From Epiperipatus broadwayi (taxonomy: Eukaryota > Onychophora > Udeonychophora > Euonychophora > Peripatidae): 64,000 nucleotides of DNA. The stretch spans positions 372,001 to 436,000 of the forward strand of contig JAQFVV010000037.1 of assembly GCA_028023455.1 (NCBI GenBank). The letters are read 5' to 3'. The position numbers and the translations under genes are program-made. Shown here piece after piece: positions 24,226 to 35,746 of this stretch (position 1 is the first letter of the stretch; each line of letters opens with the position of its first letter). The notes under the pieces were generated by a model. That model ran no database searches. It was given only the letters and a program-made list of their open reading frames with translations, and was not told the DNA's origin.

Positions 24226-25461
24226 ATTCTCAGCAAAATCTTCAAATTCAACTGCCAACACACCTTGCACAATTAATGTATTTTCAAAAATTATATGCCT
24301 TTCTTTTATTTCCATTAAATACCAAAAAGATAATCATCAAGATATCTTACATAAAAAATTGGTTTATTATTATCACAAACCAAATGTTATTTTTCGAAAC
24401 TGTATGTATATATACTCCTGCCGAAAATCTACTCGTACTATTTCCCATACTTTAAACCTTTTTGTTTATAAAAATTAATAGCATATTTAAAAATAAGATC
24501 TTTACAACAGATTATTAATATTTCATATAAATGAAAACTTTCTATTTTTAATTTGATATCTCTATCCTTTATATATAATTCTATAATCTTATTTATAGCA
24601 ACTTCTGAATCAATATTAGTATAAATATTAATTATATCAAATTTTACAAAAAATATATTTTTAAAAATATTATTTCCTAAGAAATCACTCAATTTATTAA
24701 TAAACTGTTTAGAATTATTAACACAATTCTTATTACATAATGTTCTATATTTTTTAAAAATATTTCTATAAATCCATTTTGAAATATTTTCATAATAAGT
24801 ATTACAACTACTAATAATTGGCCTCATTGGAATACCTGGTTTATGAATTTTAGGTAATCCATACATTTTTGCACACTTTATATCCATTCTTTTTAATTTA
24901 AACATATCTGATTTTTCCATATAACCTTTTTCATTCATTATTGTTAATGTATTAATCTTTTTATTCATTAACATTCTCTCATCTTTATTAATTTTTTGAA
25001 AACACTCTTCCTTTAATAAATTTAACATTTTTTTTATTATATTCATTCCTATTTAAAATAACTACACTTGATGTTTTATCCCCCTTTACAAACAATGAAT
25101 CCCTATACTTATCATGTATATCTCTAATAATATTCCATTCATTATACTTACAAATATTCTTTTTATTATTATTATTTTTTAAATCAAATTCCAAATTGTT
25201 GATTACAAATATTAATTCATTTATTAAAAACTCTCTATTCTTAATATTATCAATTATATTACTATTACATTTATATTTAATTAATTGCATCTTAGTCTTA
25301 TTTTCAATAATTTTTTTAATATTACAATTACTCATTGGTACATAAGTTAAACCCCTTTTTAAAAACATCCATTTCTTCATTACTAAAAACTTTATTAGTA
25401 AAATTAATAACAAAATTTGATTCCCCCTCTCTTTATATTCATAATTATTAATTAATAACAT
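24226..25461 (-). pseudogene. Penelope-like element, N-terminal and catalytic RT part
   Basis: On the minus strand: KRGLTYVPMSN (near 25370), KGDKTSSVVILNRNEYNKKN (near 25085-25030, the family's ADKG..VV....DY motif), AKMYGLPKIHKPGIPMRPII (near 24870-24810, the hallmark of Penelope-like RTs), FVKFDIINIYTNI (motif A, near 24640), then after a stop the catalytic motif C as PIFYVRYLDDYLF (near 24365-24330), and after a frameshift NGNKRKAYNF. The open frames are 24988-25461 and 24438-25046, overlapping in different frames. The family is normally 700-900 residues; this fragment covers roughly the first two thirds. Its last recognisable bases correspond to the same place in the protein where the 19.8-20.75 kb fragment begins, so the two may be separate insertions of related copies. 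No ribozyme was found at its ends. Confidence 0.8.
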
Positions 25462-28400
25462 TATTATTATTAATCAATAAACCATTAATTTTTTCATAAT
25501 GCCTTTATAAAATCCTTTTTTAAAATACCCTACTTTTTTAATAAAAATACATTTTAACTCATATGCTTTCTTAATTATAATTAATGTTATTAAACTATAC
25601 ATATTCTTAACATTATTTAACAATTCAAACTTTTCCTATATGCTAAATTTAAAAATTTTATTAATTTCTTTTCCCATTTAAATAATATATTTAATACTAA
25701 AAAAACCCGTAAATTCCTTCAAAGATACAAATTTAGGTATTACATTATTAATAAAAAACATTTTAAAAAATAGTCAAAACTGCTGGTATATATTTTTACA
25801 ATAATCACATAAAAACAAGGTTTAAAGAGAAGTTGGTGTATTGAATTATATATATATATACTGAATTTTATGAATTATTTTGAAAAGAAAACTGTGTTGG
25901 TGATATTTTTATTGACAAAACACTTTACATAAGTTTATTTATGTTTCTACAAGGTCTGAATATAGAAAGGTTTAATCAACAGTCTGTGAATTTTAATGAC
26001 TTTTATTATCACAAGTGGGTTTGTGCTTTTAAAAGTTTAATTTAATTTTTATTATAAGCCAAAAAAGATATGTAACATCAAAAAAAAATATAATAATTTC
26101 CAAATAAGAACGTGGAATTTCTAAATACAAAATGCTAAATCAATGATCTGCAAATTTTTATTAGGGTAAGTTTGCTGATGCCTATTATTTTTGTTTATCG
26201 TGTATGACAGTGTTGATAAAAACTTAAATATGTACAGCAATTAATTTCAAATGTATTTTTACATTCATATTTTTGATTTTATAGTATATTCTTCATGTTG
26301 GTTGTGCTGAATGGTAACTTTGCTCTAGAGTAAGAGCTTGGAACAGATTATTCATAAAAAGATGTATTTCAATGTGTGCTAGAACAAAAGGATTGTATAA
26401 GCAACAAGCTTTTGGAAATAATTACATTTATTACAGGATATACATTACTGCATATATTTATACATATTGTAAAATCTAATTAGTTATTGTCAGATTTTTA
26501 TCAAAACTAGCAGGAAAAATTATGATCTTTATTTCATTTTATTTAAATAATAAAATTTAGTTATGAAAAATATGTGATAATACAATTTCATAAACCTTTC
26601 CACCAAGCAACTTAGTTAATTGTTCAAATTAACTTTTTGTCTTTGAGGTAGTTTTTGCTTATGTATGTACTTAATTTTAGCATTAAAAAAAATCACACAT
26701 TATGATGATCTGTTTTGTTTTACTGCATAATTGAAAATTATTGCATCCATTATATATATGTTAATGAATAATGTGTGCTAATAACCCTATATATGAAATT
26801 AATATTTTTTTGAAAAGTACTGTGAATCAGTTCTTCAAAGAAATTCCTATGTTTAATAATAAAAGAAATCCATTTAAAATGTTTTAAAAAAATCCTTATC
26901 CACAGATTCAGAAATCCTTTCTTCAAATTTAAGCCAATAATTCCATTAAATTCCATACATTATTGTCAAGCCTATGTCTCTGTGTGAATTAGTCTTTTCA
27001 TTGGTTATTTTATTATCAAGTTATCTAATCACAGTTTAAAGTAATGTTAACACAAATTTCTGTATTTTCTACTTCTATTTCATGATCAATTGACTTCTTA
27101 AAAATATTCCCAGAGATTATGAAAATAGCAGTTTCCAACCTTATGGAGAAAAAATAATTTTCTCTCCATCTTTTAATAATATATATATAAAAGTCAGTTG
27201 ATCATGAAACAAAAAAAAAAAATCCAGAAACTTGCATTAAAATTTTTCCCACTGTCACTGGACAACTCCCTCATAAAGTAACTAATTTAATTCAAAGTCT
27301 CGATATTGTACTTGAGACATAACAATACTTCAGAACACTACAAACTTGACATCGATAAATGAGATTTCATGGTGATGTTGGCCTATTTTTGTAAAGAGCT
27401 AAGGACCTTTAAAAAAACTTTAAACAATATTCTTTTATTTCAAATGATAAGTGGAGAATATATACATGGTATTTCACAAAAACTTGTTTAATTTCATTTT
27501 CTTAATTGTGAAAATCTGCTATAATACACATATAATAACCACCATATGCTTATAGTCAAAATTATCTCTGCATTTTTGATGTTCAAAGAGTTTAAGATTG
27601 GAAATTTTATATTAACTTTTTCTTTTTTGCTAGGATATTTTTTTTTTGTTTTGTAATTTTTTTGAATGGAGCAATTCAGGTTTTGCACTTGGTAGCAAAT
27701 ACCTTCAATATTGGTCCTGATTATGGCTACTAAAAACTATATTCTTAAATAAATTATGGTTGTTATCCTCTACCTATATATTTTGGTAGTTGATTCTAAG
27801 CCCTATTGATATCAGAAACCATAAATAATACTGAATCCTATATAATGTATATGTACAAGATATCAAAATGCGAAACTAAACTAGTCAATATCATAAAAAA
27901 CAAATTATAGTTATTTAAATTAGCCAATACTAGTAAAAAGATAAATCAAAATTTATTATTAAAAGTTTAATTGCCAAGCGCACTTCACAAGTGTAAAAAT
28001 AACAAAACCATATACTGAAGCAGTGTATATCTGTAAGCAGATATACTTGCTTGATGCTTATTAAAACCAACCTATTTCCTATGGTATATATATATAATTT
28101 ATTATTAATATCCGCACACATTAGTAATAGAAGGGTGTGAGCATGCATAATATTGCATCATTTTCTAAACCTAAAAGTTGATAGTTTAAATCATATGATT
28201 TCATTTTAAGAAAATTACATTTTATAAAAGTTAGAATCAATTAGAGAAAAATGTAAGAGCCGTAGTTCTCTACTCTATACATACCATCAACTAAAATAGT
28301 TAGAGTTGAACACCTTTAGACACTTTAAGGTGTTAAGTAGAAAATAAAATACAAAGTTCAGGAAACCAATCAGGCAATATAAAAGGAATGAGGAAGCGAA

Positions 28401-29458
28401 GATGGATAGCAATTAGAGAAAGGGGGTTGAAATCCATTAAATAAACTCATGAGGTAACCCCTAGGCATAACACAGGATATATAAGAATCGAAAAGGGCAT
28501 TGTTTATTATTTTTCCATTAATATTTTAGAATTCTTATACTATTTCAAAATTATTGTAGTCATTTTAAAAATCTAGAAGATAATATTTTTTTGTTACGCT
28601 GCCTAAGAAGAAAAAGAATAATAAATTGTCAATTGTACCTACCATCATGAGTAAGTAGTCAGGCGTCGGCTTCTCCAAGGTCATCGGCAAAGTTTGGCAT
28701 TCCGAGAAGTTCCATCAAGATATAAACCAATCCATATCCTACCATCGTAATGCAAACCTGAAGATCAATCTACCTACAGTATCCTCAGAAGTCCCGAAGT
28801 CAATATTTTCTTGCCGGCAAGATGTTTTAATTTATCCAAAGTTATAACTGTAACTCAATTGTATTTAATATAAATCTTTCACTAGTATTAACCTCATAAA
28901 TTATATATCTATGTTGTATTTATTAATGTTAAATCTGCTGGTTTAATTCTTTAATAATTTAGAAATATATATATATGCAAATGTATTTATTTATAGTAAC
29001 ATGAGTGATGGAGGGAGAATTTCAATGCATTAAACGTGTTTATGTTTTCCCTGCTCTCAAAATCCCAAGAGATAGAATGCGCAGAGAAGATGTCAAATTT
29101 AAAACTTTTAAAATGTAAAAATTAATAATAAGCTGTTTTTATAAAGTTTCTCTTCATACCCCCCATCATGTCAAGAAAGTTATTTTAATTTGTAGAATCA
29201 TGTACAGAATCAATGAAGGATGGTGAGTGTATTTTATTTTATTCAATTAAGTTTAGATTATTTTGTTGTTTATTATATTGCTCTATAAATGTGAGTCTAA
29301 TTTAACCCATATTAGAGAAAATATTATTAAAATACTCTTAATAAAATATATTTTATTTAAATTGTTACTTCACAAACCGTTAAATTAATAATGCGTTGAT
29401 AAAATAAATGATTCTCTGTAAGAAAACCATTGTAAATGCGGTCCTATCTATAATCTCC
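25462..29458. other. AT-rich stretch, little seen
   Basis: (TA)n near 25845, a small inverted repeat (ATTTCATGATCAATTGACTT at about 27079 and AGTCAGTTGATCATGAAAC at about 27193), and a GC-richer patch at 28630-28830 without a recognised frame. Confidence 0.45.
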
Positions 29459-29460
29459 TA

Positions 29461-29636
29461 TGGTATTATGTAAAAGTAACATCAACAATGTTCTTTAGCT
29501 GTATACATTACATTGCTCATCGATGCAATATAACATTATAATCCCTTATGGTATTATGTAAAAGTAATATCAACAATGTTCTTTTGCTGTATACATTACA
29601 TTGCTCATCGATGCAATATAACATTTATATAAAGTC
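29461..29636. repeat. Tandem duplication of an 88-bp unit
   Basis: Two near-identical copies of a unit beginning TGGTATTATGTAAAAGTAA, at 29461 and 29549, differing at a few positions. The second copy runs into the flank near 29625-29636. Confidence 0.85.
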
Positions 29637-32600
29637 AAACCACAATTCACATATAAATTATAAAGTAACAAATTGTGCTATTAGTTTATACCAGGAGGAA
29701 ATAATTATTCCCATAACTAAATATAATTTGATTATATATTTAAATTTAAGATTAAAAACAGATATTGTGGATGGGTTTCTCTTATTATCAAATGAATTAT
29801 ACATGGTTAAGCAGGGGAAGTCCGTGATATATATATATAAAACATATTTCTTAATGTTCATTCATGTGGACGGAGAGCTTCTGTAAATTCTTATATTTTC
29901 TATATGTATTAATATTCCTGCCTACATATATGTGTGGCAATGATCGTATTATTATTATTAGAAAGTCATTTCTGTGCGGTTCATGCGTACTAATGGTCAG
30001 ACTGTATAAGTGTAGATCGGATGGAGAGCCTGGGTTCCTAATCCATAGATTAGCACTGGTCCAGGTTCCCCTTGGGATCCCAAATCCTGGATTTAGCACA
30101 TCTTTATGCTCTCCATTGGTATGTGCTCTTGGTTAGAAACCGATACACCTCTACGGCCAGAGACATCCACCATTTTACAGAACCACATCACTAAATCGAT
30201 CATCATCGTTTATGCCACTGAGCCCACTCTCATAGATAGTACCGCCATTCCCAATTAATGTTTATTTCTAGCCTTCATCTATGTTCATTAGTAACCCTGG
30301 GAAACCTAAACTCAAACTCGTATGCAAGTGATCCCATTTACTAAATATATTATTAACTATATGTCCAAACCTGGAATGAGTTGATGGTTTACACCTTCCT
30401 TTTAAATAATGTAGAGCACACATCATTATTTTTAAGCCGCCACTATCTTTTATAATGCCATGTAAAAGTCAGTAGACCCTTCTAACCTAATATTTGTAAG
30501 TCATTATCTTTATTATTTTAATATTATAATAAACTAATAGGATTATAATTAAATAAGGGTATGTCTATTGTGAGTCAGAATTATTCATTGATTACTATAA
30601 GATGCTACTAAATAAATCAGTTAAATGGTAGATAAATGCATCCATGGTACCCTGAAATATGGCTATAGATAATAAATCAGACAAATAAATGATCAATAAA
30701 TGAGCAAAGATTTAAATGGCACTAGTGTTTAGTAATGTTGTCATTACTGGAGAACCCTGAGAGAATCCATGTTCAAATCCTGAGTTATGTTGCACTGTTT
30801 AAAGAAAGGGAGCTGCGTAAAGTCAAGGATGTTAATTAGGTGGTTGAGATGAGAAAGCTTAGGTGGGGGATTAAACTAGAAGCATGGGGGTATCGCTATG
30901 TCTCCTGGATAAGAATCCCCGCTCAGTCTTTCGGTCTTGGTGACTGGTTATACAAAGCTTGACCGTTACAGGGTTTTTTTGTACAACATGAGGCTCCAAA
31001 ACCCGTCTTCATGAGACCATGGAAGTAACTTTTGATCTAGGAATCTTTAGTTCTTACTACAAGCTAAATAATACAGGGCCTTTCGAGAATTAATAGCAAG
31101 CTAATGAATACAGAATTTACTAAATCTTCCCTATCAATTTTTTGTAATAAATATATACATGCAAAATCCCCATTGTTTGGAATATACTTTGCTTTTTAAA
31201 GCAATTTGTAAATAAATATCTCAATATTTTAATCAATTCTTGCCAAAGATTTTTACTGCTATCCTTTCCTAATGATTTCCTATTTATCACATATAAGAAA
31301 TAACATATTTTTCTTTAATAATCAATATAATTAAATATCGTGATAGTCATCAAAGACAGATCAACAACCAAAGCACTATTTCAAATTGTGTAGCAGGAAG
31401 TAATTACGAAATATACCCAAAAATTATGCTAAATTTTTTTATTAATAGACAGAACGCTTTTCATATAATCATTCAGCAATATTATTTTGATGTCACCTAA
31501 TAATATCTGATTAAGGCTTTTATTAACTTCCTCTGTTTGTTTGAATCAAATCTTGTAATTCAATTTTCATTCATTTCCCAAAGTCTAATCTAGTTGAAAA
31601 TTTTCATATATATATATTGTGAGCATTCAGATTTGATCAAAGTATAAAAATAAAAAATAAAGAAGTTTGTTGATCTTGTTTGGTTTTCTTTTTACTTGAT
31701 AAATGGATAATGGGAGATCTTGAAAATATAAGTTTAAATTGATAACCATGGCAACCTAAAGCTTTTTAAATAGTATTGTTTGCTGTTAATTCTAGCTTCA
31801 AAATACTAAGTCTATTTTAATCAAACTCAAAAAAAACATTCAGACAAATAAATAAATTTTGAAATAGTTCAGTGTGAAATAAAAGTTTACCTGAATAGGA
31901 TCAATATTATTTTTACCTATTCTAATTTCTGTTACTGCAGTCACCATAGTAACATTATTACATGTTGAAACAGTATGATTTAGCCATCATACAGTTTCAC
32001 CTACTATATATCATCATAGTCTTCATTTTTTCTATTTCGAACTCTAGGGGCGCATGTATATAACCATATACTAGTTAATTTAATATATAGGAGCATATAT
32101 TTATGTGTATGTGTGTGTAATTGTATATGTACACACATCTGCTATGTTAAATGTTTGTATGTATAATGTATACGCATTTGTAATATTATATAAATGTTTT
32201 ATTTGCAAGTAATTGTATCTGCGCACACATCTGATTGATATTAGTATGTATCGTGTATAAGCCTTTACAATTTTATATAAAGATTTGGTTTGTGATTTGA
32301 AGTTAATAAATTTGGCTTAAGCTGTGGACGACGTATATATATGAGAACATACCTATGTATATATGTGAAGGTAACTAATGTAAGCGATTTGGTAAACATT
32401 ACAAGTTTTTTAAATTATTTCCGAATTGTCGTTGGAGTTATTCAATTTACTGAATTTCTGGTATTCGTGTATAGTAATTAAATTTGGACGTGTTTTTCTT
32501 ATGTGTATGCTAGATGTTGATGGCTTAGATCTCTTTGAAAAAAAGAAATTCAAGGTTTATGGATCCCTCAGAATTACTTCGCACTAAGCTGAGAAACGAA

Positions 32601-34085
32601 CTTTATGGATCTTATAAAATAAAATTAAAATCAATAACAAGGTCCGCCTGCAATAAATCCAGTCGGTTCTTTTGTAGTTGCTAAAATTAATGAATCCTTG
32701 AAATTTTAAGGTTTTGAAATGAAGATTGCGAATATGTTAATGGCTTGTGAGTGGGGGGGGGGATATAAAACCCCCAGTTTGAAGTGAAAAGGATACCATT
32801 TTGTTTACTCCCGTGTTGACTTATATTTCAGCAGTGGCTAGAAACCGTCATTGCTGCCTCCTTGACAACAGACCTGTTTATGGGGATGGAAGATTCGAAC
32901 CCCAGAAGACCTGAAAGAATAGCATATAGAAAGAACAGTCGATGAACCAGCCCGTGTGTGTAATCCTACCAAGCTGCAAGCCTTTGTAGTCGGACAACCA
33001 GTAACAAATCCTCAACCAAGCTAACCTAATGCTATAGCAATTCTAATCTTTCCTAAAGCTAGCTGTAAAATATAGTTAATGTGCACAAACTCTTAAACTT
33101 AAATCTCTTAAAATAATTAAACTATGTTAGATAAGCATATTTCTATTTGTGTAAATTTAAAATAATTTTAAAAGCTAAATTGTAAAATCTTGCTTAATCT
33201 AAAATCCTTTTAAGTCTTTTAAATTCAACCTGTGAAAAGATAATGACTGTCTTATTATTTTATCTATTCTCGTCTATGCTTATGCCTATATATATATATT
33301 ATTACAATGTATTTATTAATTTGTGCTATGCCTTCAGAGCAGAGATTACTAATTATTATAAATGTAAAGAGACACTTTTATTCTCAAGTAAGCTAATTCA
33401 TGCTGCTTTTGGCATACTTCTAAATGTCCGATCTGAAAACCTACTCTTATATATATTAGTTAAGCTACCATGTTTTGGCTTAATATTTCATACAGGTTTG
33501 CTTATTAAAGGTCTGTTTAGTTGAATATGCAAGAGTGGTATTTTAAAGCATATTATAAATAATTAGTCAATTTTAAGTCCCAAATATGCTTTAGTCCTCC
33601 TTAGTTTATTATCATAGACTATGTAGGTTAATTTGTAACTAGATCATTTTAATAACTTCCTTTTTAGCATGGTTTAAGTATGCTAATTTACGAACTGGCA
33701 TATTTCGCAGAATGAAACTATAGATTTCACGCTTTATTAACTTTAATAATTGATATTTAGAAAGCGTTGCGAATGGGCTTTTATTAAACACTTTGGTGCA
33801 TTACACCTTGCTATTATATGCTTATTAAAATGGAATTTGTTTTTAAGGGCCACCCTATTATTCTTAATTCGGACAGCTCTCTTTTGAATGGGCTTCTGGT
33901 TTTAAGGGCCATCCCATTATTTCTTTTAGAATTGGAACACTGGTATCCAGCATCGTATATTAAGGCTGTTTGATCATCCTAACTAGATGCTCACAGATAG
34001 CAAGCATCTGGTACATGAGAACTGAGTAATTGTTACTGAATCTCATGAGTAAAGGCACATTCGAGCCACACCTCTGACGTAATTT
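29637..34085. other. AT-rich stretch with several GC-richer islands
   Basis: Islands at about 29990-30260, 30880-31080, 32800-33010 and 33840-34080 are less AT-rich and may be old LTR or LINE pieces, but no protein motif was recognised. Two similar TTTTAAGGGCCA(C/T)CC stretches lie about 60 nt apart near 33843 and 33900. An 11-base G run sits at about 32752-32762. Confidence 0.4.
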
Positions 34086-34340
34086 GTGTAACACCGTAGT
34101 CTCGGAAGTTATGCTACAAAGTGCCAGTTCGCCTGCCATTGTATTATTTGTTCAGCATTGATCTGAACTCCAGATCTGGTTTACATAATACTATCTGCAT
34201 AGAGAGCACATTGACTGCTCATTATGTAATAATAATATTAGATATATATATATTATATAAAGTCGGCACTCTCTTTAAGATTTAACTCTTGGCACACCCA
34301 GTAGGAATGGCAGAGTATAATCAAGGCATCATTATAGATG
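34086..34340 (+). other. Possible LTR end with primer-binding-like sequence
   Basis: TATATAAAGTCGGCACTCTC is followed about 20 nt later by TTGGCACACCCAGTAGGA and directly by ATGGCAGAGTATAATCAAGG, an open frame of 19 codons. The order TATA box, start region, TGG-type primer site, gag-like ATG is that of an LTR retrotransposon. No matching second LTR was found, so this is weak. Confidence 0.2.
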
Positions 34341-35050
34341 TAAAAACAATTATTAATTTATAAAAACATTATAATAAATGATTGAGTGCAATAGATTAGA
34401 GAACTTGTAGTACATTCACCATATGCCACCTGCAAGTGGAATATCCAGTGCACTTATTGTTATTGTTGTTTTGACAAGATTAAATAATTTTAAATATATT
34501 GATGTCTGTTGTCTTATTCACTCTGTTTGTATTGAGTCATTTTCCAAATTTGCATTATATAACAAACATAAGTTGTGTGTGTTTAGTTGAGCTGTCAATT
34601 GTTTAGTTAATTATTTCTTGAGCCTCTTGCTCCACCCTTTGCTATTGTCGGTACGCGAATTAAGAGATTCTGAATGTGATCTCATATATGTCATTCATAG
34701 GGTAGTAAGTCAAGGAGTGTTGGTAAAGGAGCTGAGGTGCAATCGGATTTGAGGTCTCAAACCCTTATCTAAGTCAGCCTTGGTATAATTTGCCAAAATT
34801 CTGGATTTTGTTACATGAATGTACAAATATGACTGTTACAATATACTTGAATGTTTTTTTTATATGTCAGATATTTTTGTTTGTAAATTAATTTAAAAAA
34901 TTATTATTATTAAAAAAAACATATGTGAATTATTTATATTTATAAAGTGAATCAAGGTTGTAATATCAATAGTTTATTTTTGTTTAAAAATAATAAAGAA
35001 AAAATCATATCGAACTTAGATTTCATTTCAATGTATCTATTTCTCTCCAA
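34341..35050. other. AT-rich stretch downstream of the exon candidate
   Basis: No feature recognised. If the exon at 35057-35218 is real, this is its intron. Confidence 0.35.
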
Positions 35051-35056
35051 ACTTAC

Positions 35057-35218
35057 ATTGCACTTGCAAAACAAAGCGGGAAACTTATTGGAACATATCG
35101 TTTGGCATTGAGCAATTTCAGAGTGAATTCCAACAGTTGTTATGATATCCATAACATCAGAAAGAGATAATATAAATAGCCAGAAAAGACTGTAAGTGAA
35201 CTCATCATTTTTTGCCAT
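35057..35218 (-). CDS. Candidate first coding exon of a secreted cysteine-containing protein
   Basis: On the minus strand an ATG at 35218-35216 (context CAATGGC) opens exactly 54 codons, MAKNDEFTYSLFWLFILSLS onward, ending CKCN, followed immediately by a perfect splice donor GTAAGT (35056-35051), phase 0. Residues 8-30 are hydrophobic and look like a signal peptide. Residues 38-53 hold four cysteines spaced C-x3-C-x8-C-x-C. Composition is distinctly less AT-rich than the flanks. Just before the ATG the strand reads CGGTCTTCAG, which could be an acceptor for an upstream untranslated exon. The family is not identifiable from this length; an extracellular cysteine-rich protein would fit. I found no convincing partner exon in the window. 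It could also be a chance open frame, but the donor, signal-like segment and composition agree. Confidence 0.4.
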
Positions 35219-35224
35219 TGCTGA

Positions 35225-35619
35225 AGACCGATGCGTTTCTCAATTCTTAAAAAAAATTTCTTCAAAAATTTTATTTTAAATCGTTAACTATAAAATATGG
35301 AAGAATAAAAAATTAGCATTCTGCCTATTCAGTCTGAAGGGCAACTGGCAGAAGAAAGTTCCAAAGAAGACAACAAACAAAAATGTGAAAGAAGAGAAAC
35401 CTATAAAAAAATGTGTTGTGTATGAAATCGGCTATTTATTTTAAAAGGAAAGAGATCCCAGGTTTTAAAAGAAAAAAATCCGGATGTAACTATTTGATGG
35501 AGACCCTGTTTCAAGCCAGGAAAATCAACTGAATTAATGCATATTAATAAGCAATTTAAATTCCAATCTCCTAATTCAGAGAAAAGAAGAAAAAAGGCTG
35601 TTATTAAAATTCTTCCCTT
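35225..35619. other. Upstream flank of the exon candidate
   Basis: AT-rich; no promoter element can be defended. Confidence 0.35.
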
Positions 35620-35746
35620 AATTTAATGTTCTTGCATTGGTGGTCGAGAGGTCAGCGCGACTGCCTTGCACTTGCAGGCAGTTGCCCGGGTTGCGGGTAC
35701 GAGTCCCGGCTGATGCTATGACACTTAAGAAACAAAAAATTTAATG
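35620..35746 (+). mobile_element. tRNA-derived SINE, family S1, with 9-bp duplication
   Basis: The head has TGGTCGAGAGGTCAGCGCG (A box) and GGTTGCGGGTACGAGTCC (B box), with an extra stem between them as in class II tRNAs (Leu or Ser). The 3' end is GATGCTATGACAC plus an A-rich tail. AATTTAATG flanks it at 35620-35628 and 35738-35746. The internal Pol III promoter would drive its RNA. It needs a LINE partner for movement; which LINE is not evident. Confidence 0.8.

Noticed and set aside
32800-33010. B-box-like GGTTCGAATC on the minus strand near 32895
   Set aside because: No A box at a suitable distance and no tail or duplication.
35629-35737. Possible functional tRNA gene
   Set aside because: No acceptor stem or cloverleaf; A tail and target duplication show a SINE.
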